DNA of 64,000 bases from G963663365 sp963663365 (GTDB taxonomy: Bacteria > Hinthialibacterota > Hinthialibacteria > Hinthialibacterales > G963663365). Under the pieces are notes generated by a model, which was not told the origin of the DNA, did not search any database, and saw only the letters and a list, made by a program, of their open reading frames with translations. The DNA is taken from the NCBI GenBank assembly GCA_963663365.2, contig CAXXIH010000005.1:186001-250000 (forward strand), in the 5' to 3' direction. A program made the translations under genes and the position numbers. Of the stretch, positions 62,546 to 64,000 are shown piece by piece; position 1 is the stretch's first letter; the number at the start of each line of letters is the position of its first letter.

Positions 62546-64000
62546 CCCCCACCTCATACTCCACCGCCAAAACCAGATAGGCATCCAACTTCTTGACCGG
62601 GATTTCAATCGTATCTTTCGCGCCCACATGCCATCCCAAACGTTTCGCCTTTTTGCCTGTTTGATACCCATGCACACTTTGTACTCGAGCGTTCGGCGGC
62701 AACGGTAAACAGACCGTCAAATCTTTAACTGTCTGCAATTTCCGCTCTTCCACCGGAACCGCCAACGGAACATTCTTGTTGACCAAGTGCACAACCATGC
62801 GCCCTTTGCCATCGGCTTCGCTACGGTAAACGGTATTCCGTACACCGCTGGCCTGCCACGGCTCCATTAAATGCGGATTACGTTCCAAGGCATCGGCCAA
62901 GACCGGAGTCAAAGGCCCGGCATCTTGATAGCGTTTGAACCAGAATTTCTCATCCAGTTTTGCAAGCCCCCGGTATTTATCCGCCGATTCCTCGCCGAGT
63001 GCATCAAACGCTTCCGCGTTTTGAATGGCCGGTTCCAGGAAGATTCCATCGTGTGGCAACACCTGCGGAAGACTGTCGAAACGCACCACACGGTCACCTA
63101 AGGCCGCCAGACGTTCATCGGCATTTGTACGTTCCCGGCACAGACGGTTATAGGTACCAAGATTGCCGACAACAACCAATCTTCCGCCGGATTGCGCGTA
63201 CTGCACCAATAGATTGAATTCGTCATCGGATAAATATTCGATATTCGGCAAAACGATGGCCCGGTAGCGCAAGAGCGCCTCGACATTCATTTGATCTTCC
63301 GATATATGATCGAAGGGGATTTGTTGATCGGCCAAGTAACGGTTTAAGGCATAAACCTGACGGAAATGGTCGATATTCAAAAAGCAATTTTGATCGAAGA
63401 AATAGGCCAAAGCCACTTCCGCTGCCGATTCGTATCCTTCGTAAAGATCACCGTGCTCGCGAAAGAAATCCTTATACCGATTCTGCACTTCGGGATAATG
63501 GAAAACATCCACCAAGATGCTCCCTCCCGATGCCGCCGTCTCGGCCAAGGCCACATCGTTAATATCTTCACCATCGAGCCGGTAAGGCAAAAGCATTCCC
63601 CGCACGCCAATTGCATAGGCGTAACGCAGTTCCATATCGTAATCGAGAATTACACCCGGCGCGATCTGTCCTGTGGTATATCCCTCCTCATACATCTGCC
63701 ATTCGCCGCCCCGCCGCCAACGGCGCATATCATGACCGTCTTCGGCACGTCCCACCGCCGCATACACACGCTGCATCGTTCCCCAATTGGGCATTAGGAA
63801 AAAGTCGGGATTCACACGCCGCCCGGAATCCCGCATCTCCTGCAACATCTCCCCGATACTATCTCCCCAGAACATAATCGTTTCGGCCCACTGCAGACGG
63901 CCTTCCGGTGTTTGCAGGGCCGGATTTTCCAGACGTACATTCTCGAAACTCGGTTGCACCCCCGGATGCAGGACATTGTCCGTGATAAATCCCGAACTCA
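62532..64000 (-). CDS. GH42-like glycosidase, 5' end beyond the window
   Basis: The visible part is about 489 codons; the frame stays open to the window edge, so the N-terminus is outside. The region around RLQWAETIMFWGDSIGEM, with FFLMPNWGTMQRVYAA, looks like a TIM-barrel glycosidase, and YLSDDEFNLLVQYAQSGGRLVVVGN like the class-I glutaminase-like trimerisation domain of GH42-type beta-galactosidases. A short beta domain (VAVEYEVGAARK) ends the protein. The stop codon lies inside the pyrimidine-rich tail of composite repeat copy 9, so the repeat may supply the natural end of this gene. No catalytic residue is assigned. Confidence 0.75.
   Translation of the reverse strand, partial: SSGFITDNVLHPGVQPSFENVRLENPALQTPEGRLQWAETIMFWGDSIGEMLQEMRDSGRRVNPDFFLMPNWGTMQRVYAAVGRAEDGHDMRRWRRGGEWQMYEEGYTTGQIAPGVILDYDMELRYAYAIGVRGMLLPYRLDGEDINDVALAETAASGGSILVDVFHYPEVQNRYKDFFREHGDLYEGYESAAEVALAYFFDQNCFLNIDHFRQVYALNRYLADQQIPFDHISEDQMNVEALLRYRAIVLPNIEYLSDDEFNLLVQYAQSGGRLVVVGNLGTYNRLCRERTNADERLAALGDRVVRFDSLPQVLPHDGIFLEPAIQNAEAFDALGEESADKYRGLAKLDEKFWFKRYQDAGPLTPVLADALERNPHLMEPWQASGVRNTVYRSEADGKGRMVVHLVNKNVPLAVPVEERKLQTVKDLTVCLPLPPNARVQSVHGYQTGKKAKRLGWHVGAKDTIEIPVKKLDAYLVLAVEYEVGAARK

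Noticed and set aside
1..64000. tRNA, rRNA and prophage genes.
   Set aside because: None was recognised by eye in the intergenic stretches; a tRNA scan would be needed to exclude a small one.

Overview
The window looks like the chromosome of a Gram-negative, carbohydrate-degrading bacterium of moderate GC, close to the PVC / Hydrogenedentota / Sumerlaeota / Lentisphaerota type. This placement is an inference. It rests on four stand-alone pseudopilins with the 'NF[LM]NAQ.RAK' N-terminus, three Gfo/Idh/MocA oxidoreductases (one Tat-exported), secreted polysaccharide enzymes (PL10-like pectate lyase, heparinase II/III, DUF4838, GH43/GH130-like, sialidase-like), a DcaP-like porin and an FAD_oxidored protein. 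No rRNA, tRNA, CRISPR, transposase or phage gene was recognised.

Layout. 0.4-5 kb: a three-gene phosphorelay (solute-binding-domain histidine kinase, single-domain receiver, REC-PAS-kinase-REC hybrid) with no output domain. 5.2-8 kb: pseudopilin, Tat-exported alpha/beta hydrolase, Kv-type potassium channel. 8.4-14.7 kb: pectate lyase diverging from a Gfo/Idh gene and a 1197-residue LamG/CARDB secreted protein. 14.8-20.3 kb (minus strand): operon of beta-propeller, propeller-plus-transglutaminase protein and Gfo/Idh oxidoreductase. 20.5-25 kb: pseudopilin, GSAM-like aminotransferase, and a cysteine-rich 605-residue protein of unknown function. 25.3-27.9 kb: lipoprotein sialidase-like protein converging on a porin. 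28.4-34.6 kb: Tat-exported Gfo/Idh protein, class-III aminotransferase, FAD oxidoreductase, two divergent pseudopilins. 35.1-37.5 kb: a secreted protein split by an apparent frameshift. 37.6-41 kb: an operon of NfeD-like protein, flotillin, a beta-carbonic-anhydrase-like protein and a small helical protein. 41.2-46.4 kb: heparinase-like lyase and a HEAT-repeat protein. 46.7-51.8 kb: DUF4838 protein, an M24-fold protein lacking metal ligands, and a five-bladed-propeller glycosidase. 52.5-57.3 kb: YgbA, YhcH/DUF386, AsmA, PhoB-type regulator. 57.6-61.7 kb: sugar ABC importer (binding protein plus two permeases, no ATPase) and a double hemerythrin. 62.5 kb to the edge: a GH42-like protein cut off by the window end.

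The carbohydrate theme runs throughout. Secreted enzymes, a porin and an ABC importer bring in polysaccharide products, and the NAD-dependent Gfo/Idh and FAD enzymes would oxidise them.

The most striking non-genic feature is a family of modular intergenic repeats at nine loci (8.1, 25.0, 34.7, 37.5, 44.4, 46.6, 51.8-52.5, 57.3 and 61.8-62.5 kb). They are built from the same short hairpins and spacer motifs in the same order. Several hairpin stems change on both arms at once, so base-pairing appears to be conserved. Nearly all copies point the same way, whatever the direction of the neighbouring genes. I see no gene here that would mobilise them.
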